In this document: in pieces, positions 7,486 through 14,552 of the stretch | How positions within the stretch are numbered: the stretch's first letter is position 1 | How the letters are laid out: each line of letters begins with the position of its first letter | Assembly (NCBI GenBank): GCA_023251975.1 | Contig: JAHEXU010000011.1 | Location: 1-34,100, forward strand | Length of the DNA stretch: 34,100 nucleotides | Reading direction: 5' to 3' | Origin: a bacterium | GTDB lineage: Bacteria > Actinomycetota > Thermoleophilia > Solirubrobacterales > 70-9 | The notes under the pieces: generated by a model | Database searches by the model: none | Told to the model about the DNA's origin: nothing | What the model saw: only the letters and a program-made list of their open reading frames with translations | Translations under genes and position numbers: made by a program

Positions 7486-8352
7486 TCACGAAGCCGCGCA
7501 GTGAAGCCCGGCGCTCCGGCCCGCCTCGGCAAGTCGCTCGGCGACCCGCGACAGGCGCTCGGCCCGCCGCATCAGCTCGGCCGGGTCGACCCGGCCATCG
7601 CGCATCAAGTCGATCTGTCGATCGATGTCCTGAGCGCGATCGGCGGCGCGGATTTTCCCTGCCGCCTCGGCGCAGGCGCCGCAGGCGGCAAGATGGGAGA
7701 AAATCCGTTCGGCGATCTCGGCTCCGAGAAGTTCGGGGAAGTCGTAAGCGGCGTGAATCCGAGCGCGGCCGATGTGGGGAGCGCAGGGGCGCGGCAGGGG
7801 CGATCCGAAGCGGACCGATCCGGGGGCGTCGGGGCGAAGCGCTTGGCGGTAGGTGGCAAAAGCCGCCGACAGCTCGCCGAGCCCGACGAAGTCGAGCGCC
7901 GAGAGATCGCTCGGCCCGGCGCGGAAGTCCAGGGCCCGGTGCATTCGTTCGATCTCAAAGCCAGCCACCCGGTAGAGGTCTCGCACCTCGAACAGAACTC
8001 GCCGGGCATCGTCGCGATGGGTCAGCGGAGCAAGCAGGGTGGCGTCGAGCATCGCGATGAACTCGCGGCAGCGCTCCAGCTGCTCAATCGGGAGGCGTTC
8101 GCGCTCGTGGGTCTGGCGAGCCTGGCAACCGAGCCGCCACAGGACTACGTCGCGGCCCCACTCGGTGCGAGCGGCGATCCGCTCGACGACTCGGTCGATC
8201 ATGTCGAGCAGGTCGCGGCGATCGAGCGGCAGCGTCGCCCAGTCAGACGCCTCCGACCAGGCATGACGGCCGAGCCGACTTGCCTGGCCAAGCTCGTAGA
8301 GGGCTTCGAGGGTCGCGATCTCGGCGACCTCGTCCTTCTCAAGGGTGGCCAT
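7486..8352 (-). CDS. 288-residue protein with zf-HC2-like C-terminus (module copy A)
   Basis: This is the near-twin of 6022-6888: the same length, and almost identical over most of the sequence apart from the N-terminus (MATLEKDE versus MSPHREE) and scattered changes. The HLAACGACAEAAGKI segment keeps the His and both Cys. ATG 8352 has no Shine-Dalgarno. TACGAT lies 9 bases upstream on the reverse strand (8367-8362), so a leaderless or very short-leader transcript is plausible. It lies 61 bases downstream of the flavoprotein gene on the same strand. The function is unknown; the duplicated pairing with a nucleotidyltransferase is the only clue. Confidence 0.75.
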   Translation of the reverse strand: MATLEKDEVAEIATLEALYELGQASRLGRHAWSEASDWATLPLDRRDLLDMIDRVVERIAARTEWGRDVVLWRLGCQARQTHERERLPIEQLERCREFIAMLDATLLAPLTHRDDARRVLFEVRDLYRVAGFEIERMHRALDFRAGPSDLSALDFVGLGELSAAFATYRQALRPDAPGSVRFGSPLPRPCAPHIGRARIHAAYDFPELLGAEIAERIFSHLAACGACAEAAGKIRAADRAQDIDRQIDLMRDGRVDPAELMRRAERLSRVAERLAEAGRSAGLHCAAS

Positions 8353-8413
8353 ATCGCGCTTATCGTAGCGCCGATTCCCCGGATCGGTGCTGCCGATCGG
8401 AGGGGTCGGTCAG

Positions 8414-10012
8414 CTACGCCTTCAGATCCCTGATCATCGTCTTGGCGGCGTTCATCCCCGGCATCCCGTTGATCCCTGCAATCGGGTGGGTACCAGAGCC
8501 CGACAAATACAGCCCCGGGACCGGAGTCTTGTAGCCGGCGAGCCCGGCCGCGGGCCGGGTGGGACCGAACCGGGTAATGATCGGGTCGACGTGGTAGACG
8601 TTGCCGTCGGGTGCGTTGAATCGCTCCTCGATGCCCTTTGGGGTGAGGGTCCGCCGGGCGATCTCGAGCTTGTCGAGGCCGTCGTAGTAGTTGGCGCAGT
8701 CGTCGAGGATGACCTTTTCGCAGGTCTCGCGCACCGTCTCCCAATCCTCGATCGGCTTCGACGGAACCAGCCCGCTCCAAAACCACCAGGTGTCGTGCCC
8801 GGGAGGCGCCATCCCGGGGTCGAACGCGGTCGTCACCTGGGCGAGCCCGGGGATCATCTCGGGTACCTGGCCTCGGGTGCAGGCCTCGCCCGCGTCGAGG
8901 CTCTGCTGGTGGGTTGACCAGGTGACGCAGGGCAGGCGCAGGTCGACCGAATCGCCCGTCAGGTTGTCCTTTCGCCACCGCTGGTGGCGGGTCATCTCGA
9001 CCCGGCCGCTCAAGGCGACGTTGACCTTGATGTTGCCGTAGCCGGTCGAGGTGGTCGGGATGTTCTTGACCCGGAGCGCCAACTGCTCGTCGAGAACACC
9101 TTCAGGCAGCAGCTTGCCGAGGGTGATCGTGGGCCCGCAGGAGGTGACGACGCCGCGAGTTGCGCTGAGCTCCTCGCCACCCTCCAAAACAACGCCGGTG
9201 ACGGTTCCGCCCGACATCAGCAGTTGCTCGACCGGGGCGGAGCAGCGAACCCTGCCACCGTTGGCCTCAAGGCAACGAATCAGCGCCGCCGGGAAGGCGC
9301 CGGTTCCGCCCTCGAACATGGCCACCCCCCACTTTTGGTAGACGCCGAGGTAGATCAGTGCCCAACCGGAAGCGTCGGCGTCAAAGCGCATAAACGGCAG
9401 GTTGACCGTCAGCGGCCCCCGCACCATGTCGTGCTCGAAGTACTCCTCGATCGCCTCGCGCTGCGAGACACTCGCCCAGTGGATGATCCGCCCCAGTTCC
9501 TTGCGTCCCTTGGCGACCGCCTTCAGCGCCTCCAAAAGCCGCTTGCCCTCGGGGCGCAGCGGGTTCGTCTGCATCATCGGCAGCCCCATCGCGGTGGCAT
9601 GGGCGATCGTGTTCGAGAGTTCAAGCCAGCGCGCCGCATCCTTGCGCGAAAACCGCTTTATCTCCTCGACCGTGCGCTCGGCCTCGCGCCACATCGCGAT
9701 CGACTCGCCCTCCGGGCCGAGATGAACGTGGGCTGGGTTGATCAACCGCATCCGCAGGCCATAACGCGACGACAATTCGAGCTCGTTGTCGATGTTGGTG
9801 GTGCGAAACAGCGAGGCGTGGATCGAAGCCTCGTTGATCATGTGCTCGGGAGCCTCCGGCGCCATCGGGTTGGTCGAGGTCATCCCTCCCGGGGTCGACG
9901 ACGCCTCGACCACCTCGACCTTGAGCCCGGCCTTGGCCAGGTAGCAAGCGCAGACGAGGCCGTTGTGCCCCGCGCCAACAACTATTACGTCGGGCTTCGG
10001 TTCGGTGGCCAT
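8414..10012 (-). CDS. Phytoene-dehydrogenase-like FAD-dependent oxidoreductase
   Basis: This 532-residue protein starts at ATG 10012, with GAGGAG about a dozen bases upstream. The N-terminal Rossmann motif VIVVGAGHNGLVCACYLAKA (residues 9-28) binds the ADP part of FAD, followed by VEVVEASSTPGGMTS. The C-terminal FAD signature reads PGLYLSGSGTHPIAGING, then MPGMNAAKTMI. The layout and length match the phytoene desaturase / PYROXD2-like (NAD(P)/FAD-dependent oxidoreductase) family, which desaturates or isomerises hydrophobic polyenes and related substrates. The substrate here is unknown. It is transcribed divergently from the two-hydratase/SDR operon over a 97-bp shared control region, so it probably serves the same pathway. 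Confidence 0.88.
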   Translation of the reverse strand: MATEPKPDVIVVGAGHNGLVCACYLAKAGLKVEVVEASSTPGGMTSTNPMAPEAPEHMINEASIHASLFRTTNIDNELELSSRYGLRMRLINPAHVHLGPEGESIAMWREAERTVEEIKRFSRKDAARWLELSNTIAHATAMGLPMMQTNPLRPEGKRLLEALKAVAKGRKELGRIIHWASVSQREAIEEYFEHDMVRGPLTVNLPFMRFDADASGWALIYLGVYQKWGVAMFEGGTGAFPAALIRCLEANGGRVRCSAPVEQLLMSGGTVTGVVLEGGEELSATRGVVTSCGPTITLGKLLPEGVLDEQLALRVKNIPTTSTGYGNIKVNVALSGRVEMTRHQRWRKDNLTGDSVDLRLPCVTWSTHQQSLDAGEACTRGQVPEMIPGLAQVTTAFDPGMAPPGHDTWWFWSGLVPSKPIEDWETVRETCEKVILDDCANYYDGLDKLEIARRTLTPKGIEERFNAPDGNVYHVDPIITRFGPTRPAAGLAGYKTPVPGLYLSGSGTHPIAGINGMPGMNAAKTMIRDLKA

Positions 10013-10062
10013 TTGGCGTCTGCTCTCCTCGGGTTTCGAAAACTGCGGTCGGTTCCAAGACA

Positions 10063-10100
10063 ATACTACGCCCTGTCTGGACACCGCGTTCGGGTAGTAT
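10063..10100. promoter_or_regulatory. Divergent promoter/operator with inverted TAGTAT boxes
   Basis: In the 97-bp gap between the divergent genes, ATACTAC (10063-10069) and GTAGTAT (10094-10100) form a perfect 7-bp inverted repeat. TAGTAT is thus present on each strand as a possible -10 box for each transcript. Between them lies the palindrome TGTCTGGACA (10074-10083), a possible repressor site. Neither strand has a clear -35 box. Confidence 0.4.
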
Positions 10101-10109
10101 GAGCGACTG

Positions 10110-10892
10110 ATGAACTCGCCGAGCAACGAAGTCCTCCGCGCCACCGCCGACGGCGTCTGCACGATCACGCTAAATCGACCCGAGGCGATGAACGCGATCA
10201 CGACCAGCCTCGCCGCCGCGCTCGGCGAGGCGCTGAGCGAGGGCGCCGCGAACGCCGACGTGATCGTGATCGAGGGCGCCGGAGCAAACTTCTGCGCCGG
10301 TGGCGACTTCAACCACCTACAGAGCGTCCGCTCCGATCCGGCGGCGCTGCGGGCGCTGTTCGAGACCTTTTCCACCACCTGCGCCACGATCGCCGAGCTC
10401 GAGGTGCCGGTGATCGCGTCGGTCCGGGGGGTCGCGATGGCTGGCGGGTTCGAGCTGATGCAAGCGTGCGACATTTGCCTGGTCGACGAGGATGCCCAGA
10501 TCGCCGACAACCATTCGAACTTTGCGATGGTGCCGGGCGGCGGCGGCACCCAGCGACTGACCCAACTGGTCGGCCGACAGCGCGCCCTCGGCCTGATCCT
10601 GACCGGCTCGCGGATCGGCGGTCGTGCGGCGGTCGAGTGGGGGCTCGCCTACTCGGCCCACCCGCCCAACCAACTCGCCGCGGCAACCGCTGGCCTGGCG
10701 AGGGCGCTGGCGAACAAGGACCGCGCCACCCTGGCGAAAACCAAGCGGCTGATTCGCGGCGGCCTCGAACACCGGCTCGCCACCGGGTTGGAGGCGGAAA
10801 TCGAGGTCGTGCTCGAACATCTCGGCAGCGCTCGCGCCGCGGCTGGGATCGGAGCGTTTATCGGCGGCAAGCGTGAGAAGGAGACAGGATGA
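10110..10892 (+). CDS. Enoyl-CoA hydratase/isomerase family protein
   Basis: This is a full-length crotonase (260 aa). The oxyanion-hole segment GAGANFCAGGDF lies at residues 56-67, and the second segment, VRGVAMAGGFELMQACD, at 105-121 keeps the first catalytic Glu (E115 in GGFEL). The second catalytic Glu of classical hydratases is replaced (DNHSNFAMVPGGGGTQRL), so activity may be isomerase- or hydrolase-like rather than hydration. ATG 10110 follows a four-codon frame ATG AGC GAC TGA whose stop overlaps it (TGATG), possibly a coupling micro-ORF. Its own stop overlaps the next start (ATGA). It is the first gene of a three-gene operon with another hydratase and an SDR, a beta-oxidation-like set. 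Confidence 0.88.
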   Translation: MNSPSNEVLRATADGVCTITLNRPEAMNAITTSLAAALGEALSEGAANADVIVIEGAGANFCAGGDFNHLQSVRSDPAALRALFETFSTTCATIAELEVPVIASVRGVAMAGGFELMQACDICLVDEDAQIADNHSNFAMVPGGGGTQRLTQLVGRQRALGLILTGSRIGGRAAVEWGLAYSAHPPNQLAAATAGLARALANKDRATLAKTKRLIRGGLEHRLATGLEAEIEVVLEHLGSARAAAGIGAFIGGKREKETG

Positions 10893-11695
10893 CCGAGACA
10901 CTGCTCAGCGACGGCCCGGTGCTGCTCGACCTCGACGGCGGGATAGCCCGGCTGCGGCTGAACCGCCCCGAAGCGTCGAACTCGCTCAACCAGGCGCTGT
11001 TGGAAGCCCTGGTCGAGGCGATGCGCCTATGCGGCGAGGCGGCGGGCCTGCGCGTCTTGGTGGTGAGCGGCGAAGGCGACAACTTCTGCGCCGGCGGCGA
11101 TGTCAAGGAGTTCGCGGCGAAGGGCGATGGGCTGCCCGACTACCTGCGGTGGGCAACAGCCCAGCTCCAGATCGCGACTCGGGCGATGCTCGACCTGCCG
11201 GCGCCGGTGATCGCACTAGTCCAGGGCTGGGCGGCGGGCGGCGGCGGGCTCGGGCTGGTTTGCGCCGCCGACCTGGCGATCGGAACCGAGGGCTCACGCT
11301 ACATCTCCGGTGCGACCCGGGTCGGCATGGCCCCCGACGCCGGCGGCAGCGTCACGCTGGCGCAGATCGTCGGGGTTCGAAAGGCGATGGAGCTATTTTT
11401 GACCAACCCGACCCTGACAAGCGACGAGGCGCTCCGGCTCGGGATCCTCAACCAACTCGTCGCCGACGACGAGTTGGCAGTACGAGGTGCCGAGCTGGCC
11501 GCGCAACTGGCGGCGGGACCGACGCTGTCGTTTGCCGAGACGAAACGGCTGGTTTGGGCGGGTCTCGGTCGGACCGTCCAAGATGCGCTCGACGACGAGG
11601 CCGAAACGGTCAGCACGCTGTCGGCAACCGCCGACTCGATGGAAGGTCTGCGCGCCGTAATCGAGCGCCGACGCCCCACCTACACGGGAAGCTGA
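10889..11695 (+). CDS. Enoyl-CoA hydratase/isomerase family protein (PaaG-like)
   Basis: This 268-residue crotonase starts at ATG 10889, four bases overlapping the previous gene, with AAGGAG upstream. It has GEGDNFCAGGDVKEF (about 61-75) and VQGWAAGGGGLGLVCAADL (about 110-128). There is no Glu at the first catalytic position, but RVGMAPDAGGS carries the Asp of PaaG-type isomerases. It resembles the gene at 436-1248 more than its operon partner does. The coupled pair of a Glu-retaining and a PaaG-like crotonase suggests sequential isomerisation and hydration (or ring opening) of one acyl-CoA. The substrate is unknown. Confidence 0.88.
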   Translation: MTETLLSDGPVLLDLDGGIARLRLNRPEASNSLNQALLEALVEAMRLCGEAAGLRVLVVSGEGDNFCAGGDVKEFAAKGDGLPDYLRWATAQLQIATRAMLDLPAPVIALVQGWAAGGGGLGLVCAADLAIGTEGSRYISGATRVGMAPDAGGSVTLAQIVGVRKAMELFLTNPTLTSDEALRLGILNQLVADDELAVRGAELAAQLAAGPTLSFAETKRLVWAGLGRTVQDALDDEAETVSTLSATADSMEGLRAVIERRRPTYTGS

Positions 11696-11704
11696 GGCGT
11701 CGCG

Positions 11705-12445
11705 ATGGACCTGGGATTGAGCGGTCGCCGGGTCTTTGTGACCGGCGGCGCCCGCGGGATCGGCGCCGCGATCTGCGAGTGCTTCGCCGCCGAAGGGGCC
11801 GAAGTGATGGTCGGCTACCGAAGCTCGACCGAGGGGCCCGAACTGGCCGAACGGCTCGGCGGTAGCGCCGTCAAGCTCGACGTTGCCGAGCCGCAGGCCA
11901 CAATCGAAGCGGTTGCCGGACTCGGCACCCTCGATGTCCTGGTCAATAACGCCGGCGTCGACGACATGGCCTTTTTCACCGAATACACACCGCAGCGGTG
12001 GCGAGCCCAGCTTGACATCAACCTCGAAGGCGTCCTTCACTGCACCTTGGGAGCGCTGCCGGCAATGCAGGCGGCGCGCGGGGGGCGGATCATCAACGTC
12101 TCCTCAGAGGCGGGGCGCCTTGGCTCTTACCGGGGATCGGTTTACGCGGCGGCGAAGGGCGGCGTGATCGCCTTCACCAAGTCGATCGCTCGCGAGAACG
12201 CCCGCTTCCAAATCACCGCCAACAACGTCCTCCCCGGCCCGATCCAGACCCCGATGCTAGAGGAGAACCGCCACGGTCCGAAAGGCGATCTGGTCGTCGA
12301 GGCAATGGCAAACGCCACCCTGATGCGGCGAATCGGCGCGCCCGAGGAAGTCGCAGCCGCAGTCGTGTTCCTCGCCTCAGCGCGTGCCTCCTACATCACC
12401 GGCGAGACCCTCGGCGTCTCCGGTGGGATGGGCACCGGGGCCTGA
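11705..12445 (+). CDS. SDR-family oxidoreductase
   Basis: This classical short-chain dehydrogenase has 246 aa. The cofactor motif is TGGARGIG (13-20) and NNAG is at 81-84. The active-site Ser is in NVSSEAG (133/134), with Tyr147 and Lys151 in YAAAK. The C-terminal GETLGVSGGMGTGA is typical of FabG-like enzymes. The GYRS after the second strand suggests NADP(H) preference; this is weak inference. It starts 10 bases after the preceding stop with TGAGG upstream, so it is the third gene of the operon. A 3-hydroxyacyl-CoA (or hydroxy-ring) dehydrogenase after the two crotonases would make a coherent pathway. Confidence 0.88.
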   Translation: MDLGLSGRRVFVTGGARGIGAAICECFAAEGAEVMVGYRSSTEGPELAERLGGSAVKLDVAEPQATIEAVAGLGTLDVLVNNAGVDDMAFFTEYTPQRWRAQLDINLEGVLHCTLGALPAMQAARGGRIINVSSEAGRLGSYRGSVYAAAKGGVIAFTKSIARENARFQITANNVLPGPIQTPMLEENRHGPKGDLVVEAMANATLMRRIGAPEEVAAAVVFLASARASYITGETLGVSGGMGTGA

Positions 12446-12502
12446 CGGGCACGACTCGCCAAGCAGCCTCGGCCGCATCAGCGACCGGCAGCGAGGACCC
12501 CA

Positions 12503-12518
12503 GCGCCCCTCAGGGCGC
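12503..12518. terminator. Possible bidirectional terminator hairpin
   Basis: GCGCCC and GGGCGC form a 6-bp stem around CTCA between the convergent SDR and exported-protein genes, overlapping the stop of the latter. There is no T-run. Confidence 0.35.
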
Positions 12519-13091
12519 GGAGTCTCCAGCGGAGCGAAGCTCGTTGAGCGAGGTCTCAACCCCGGCCGCGGTTAGGACATCGCCACTCGGGCTGACATCG
12601 CCGACCGCGGGGACGCCGGTAAGCCATCCACCGGTGTAGATCGACTCGCCACGCCACAGCATCAGGAGCTGGCGATGCCCCACTTTGATCGCATCGACCA
12701 CCTCGGGATCTTGAGTTCGGACCAGCAGTCGATCGGGGGCGCTCCCCTTCAAATATTGTGAGATATCAACCGTGAACTGGGTGTACTCTCCAAAAGTCCG
12801 CGCGATTTCCAATTTATCCGCGGGAAGGTCCGGGTTGTCGGTAAAGCTCGCGGTCTTAACCGAGATGGGAGTGCCGACGACAGCCAACTCGAGTCCTTCC
12901 ATGATCTGGATGGGATCGGTCACGTCGTAAGAGCCAATTACAACCGTTTTTGCATCCACGTTGGTTTGTGCATCCACGTTGTGCGGCGTGGCTCGAGCGG
13001 GCGCTCTGGCGTCGTATGTCGAAGCGGGCGACTTATCGCCGGTCTTAGCGGCGTATGCGATCGCAAATGCGACAATGCAAACGGTCCCCAA
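12510..13091 (-). CDS. Exported or membrane-anchored orphan, start uncertain
   Basis: About 190 residues are visible: a hydrophobic segment (GTVCIVAFAIAYAAK), then a short tandem repeat NVDAQT-NVDAKT encoded by two 13-base copies of TGCATCCACGTTG (+ strand, 12951-12963 and 12969-12981). A beta-rich domain follows (TVVIGSYDVTDPIQIMEGL, EYTQFTVDISQYLKG, DRLLVRTQDPEVVDAIKVG). The frame is open upstream into a decayed GH5 gene without a stop, so its true 5' end was probably lost in a deletion. TTG 13091 is the only nearby start, and it lacks a ribosome-binding site and basic residues. It may be expressed as a GH5 chimera, or not at all. The family is not recognised. Confidence 0.5.
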   Translation of the reverse strand: MGTVCIVAFAIAYAAKTGDKSPASTYDARAPARATPHNVDAQTNVDAKTVVIGSYDVTDPIQIMEGLELAVVGTPISVKTASFTDNPDLPADKLEIARTFGEYTQFTVDISQYLKGSAPDRLLVRTQDPEVVDAIKVGHRQLLMLWRGESIYTGGWLTGVPAVGDVSPSGDVLTAAGVETSLNELRSAGDSAP

Positions 13092-13119
13092 GGCAACGAT
13101 AGCCCGGACAAGAGCGGAT

Positions 13120-13759
13120 TGTTGTGTAAGTGCACTCAGCAGAGCGTCGGGGGCGGGGCAACCGGCCGGGCTACCGCAGCTCGGCCACTGCGACCCCGGC
13201 CACGGTTCGTTGAAGATGTTGTAGCCGAGGATCCGCTCGTCGCCGCGAAACTCGCGAACCACTCGTCCCCATCGCCCTGCAGCCCGACCCGGCCGGGGCC
13301 CGCAGCGTTTGTCATGAAGTGGTCGACGGCCGGGAGACGGGCGGCATGAACAGGTAGTTGGCGGGAAAGCCGTTGTCGGGCTCGGCAGGACCCAGAACCC
13401 CTGGCGCTGAAGCATCCGCGCGGTTCGCGCGATCCGAGCCAGGTAGGCCTCGTTGTAGACGCCGGGCTCGGGCTCAAGTCCCTTGTGAATGATCCCGAGG
13501 CGGATCGTGTCAAAGCCGTTGCGGTGCAGGAAACGGGCATCGTCACGGCCGAAGCCAATCGCCGCCGGGTGATACGGCGCCAGCTTGTTGACCATGCCCC
13601 ATCCCTGGAGGATCACGACCCGGCCCTCGGCGTCGGTGATCCAGCGACACTCATGTCCGAGCGGGGCGGTCGGCTGCGCGGCGTCCGATCCGGACGCCAA
13701 GGCCTGAGCGCGATCGCGGCAAACAACGAGGCGAGGCACCAGCGAGGACCACGGAGCAT
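13120..13759 (-). pseudogene. GH5 endoglycoceramidase-like glycosidase, decayed and truncated
   Basis: From ATG 13759 comes a signal peptide (MLRGPRWCLASLFAAIA). After a frame change follow RWITDAEGRVVILQGWGMVN, FGRDDARFLHRNGFDTIRLG and EPGVYNEAYLARIARTAR, typical of secreted GH5 endoglycoceramidase-like enzymes. The segment with the usual HQDxYNE motif is deleted after GFWVL. EPDNGFPANYLFMP, then AVDHFMTNAAGPGRVGLQGD, then FRGDERILGYNIFNEPWPG appear in three successive frames. The acid/base Glu of NEP is kept, but the C-terminal half with the nucleophile is missing. At GCPAPDALLSALTQQ the frame runs into the unrelated exported protein. At least three frameshifts and two deletions make it inactive. 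Confidence 0.7.
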
Positions 13760-13816
13760 CAACGGCGGTCTAAGCCCGAGATGACGAAACGAGCATCGTG
13801 CGCTTCGCTGTGCCAA

Positions 13817-13840
13817 GCAGACATCTGCGTCTGCTAATCT
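13817..13840 (+). promoter_or_regulatory. vapB promoter and operator palindrome
   Basis: GCAGAC-ATCTGC-GTCTGC (13817-13834) is an inverted repeat directly before a -10-like TAATCT (13835-13840). TAATCT ends 6 bases before ATG 13847, so the antitoxin mRNA is probably leaderless, and no Shine-Dalgarno is present. Its position fits autoregulation by the RHH antitoxin, alone or with the toxin. Confidence 0.5.
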
Positions 13841-13846
13841 GCACGT

Positions 13847-14083
13847 ATGCGTACAACCCTCAACCTCAATCCCGAGCTGGCGCGGACGGCAAAGCGCGTC
13901 GCTTCGGAACGGGGGGTGACCTTGACGGCTTTGATCGAGGAGGGGCTGCAGGGTGTGCTCACCGATCGCCGTCGCACGAAGGCGTTTCGGCTTAATCTCC
14001 CGGTCATCAGGGGACGGCGCGCACCGACCGTCGACCTGGCCGACCGTGATCGGCTGTACGAGCTGCTCGACCAGCCCGACTGA
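13847..14083 (+). CDS. vapB: VapB-type antitoxin
   Basis: This 78-residue protein starts MRTTLNLNPELARTAKRVAS, a ribbon-helix-helix N-terminus with a beta strand (RTTLNLN) followed by two helices (ELARTAKRVASERG, TLTALIEEGLQGVL). It resembles the DUF2191/VapB group. The C-terminal tail (RAPTVDLADRDRLYELLDQ) is the part that usually wraps the toxin. It lies 17 bases upstream of a PIN-domain gene, the standard antitoxin-first order. It should bind its own promoter palindrome and block the PIN nuclease. Both genes look intact, unlike the other toxin-antitoxin relics in this window. Confidence 0.85.
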   Translation: MRTTLNLNPELARTAKRVASERGVTLTALIEEGLQGVLTDRRRTKAFRLNLPVIRGRRAPTVDLADRDRLYELLDQPD

Positions 14084-14100
14084 AACGCCGGGCGGGCCGG

Positions 14101-14535
14101 TTGATCGCTGTCGACACCAACATCCTGCTGTACGCGCACCGCGCGGACTGTCCTCAACACGATACGGCGCTCGTCGCCGTTACTGACTTGGCCGAGGGGG
14201 AGCCGGTTTGGGGGGTCCCCGTCTTCGTGATCGCGGAGTTCTTGCGGGTTGCGACACATCGCAAGGTGTTCGAGCCCCCGAGTTCGCTCGAGGCTGCCCT
14301 CGCGGCACTTGGAGCGATCCTCGCCAGCCCGAGTGCGCGGGTCTTGATGCCCGGCGATCGCTTCGTGCCGCTGCTGAGGGAAGTCACGCTTGGATCGGGG
14401 GCGGTTGGGAACCGGATCCATGACGCCTCGATCGCCGCAGTGTGTCTGGAGTGGGGGGTCTCGGCCCTCCTAACCGAGGACCGCGACTTCGAACGCTTCG
14501 ATGGGATCAGGGTTCAACGGCTCAGGTCGGCGTAG
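14101..14535 (+). CDS. vapC: VapC-type PIN-domain ribonuclease toxin
   Basis: This PIN nuclease has 144 aa. The acidic metal-binding set is complete: Asp5 (AVDTNILLYA), Glu46 (VIAEFLRVA), Asp108 (RIHDASIAAV) and Asp127/Asp129 (LLTEDRDF). VapC toxins cleave specific sites in tRNA or rRNA with Mg2+. The start is TTG 14101; there is no ATG or GTG nearby that keeps the first Asp. It is in an operon with the antitoxin. Just after the stop, an IS1380 relic begins on the other strand. Confidence 0.87.
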   Translation: MIAVDTNILLYAHRADCPQHDTALVAVTDLAEGEPVWGVPVFVIAEFLRVATHRKVFEPPSSLEAALAALGAILASPSARVLMPGDRFVPLLREVTLGSGAVGNRIHDASIAAVCLEWGVSALLTEDRDFERFDGIRVQRLRSA

Positions 14536-14552
14536 TCGCAGCCCCGTGATAT

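Larger units (their letters stand above)
5935..8325. repeat. Tandem ~930-bp near-identical blocks inside the duplicated module
   Basis: Two direct repeats lie at about 5935-6864 and 7396-8325 (offset about 1461-1464). Each covers most of the 288-residue gene, the 10-base junction and the first ~24 codons of the nucleotidyltransferase. Identity breaks at CCCCCCGATCACGACG on the left and within the first codons of the upstream gene on the right. Confidence 0.8.

Noticed and set aside
8060-8433. Forward-strand frames across the module copies
   Set aside because: They are complementary shadows of the reverse-strand genes, recurring in both copies only because the DNA is duplicated.
8414-10549. 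711-residue version of the flavoprotein
   Set aside because: The upstream 179 codons overlap the divergent hydratase gene. The FAD motif sits at the normal distance from ATG 10012.
12938-13135. Alternative reverse-strand small frame beginning MHLHNNP
   Set aside because: It is out of frame with the beta-rich exported domain and is Arg/Pro-rich. There is no support.
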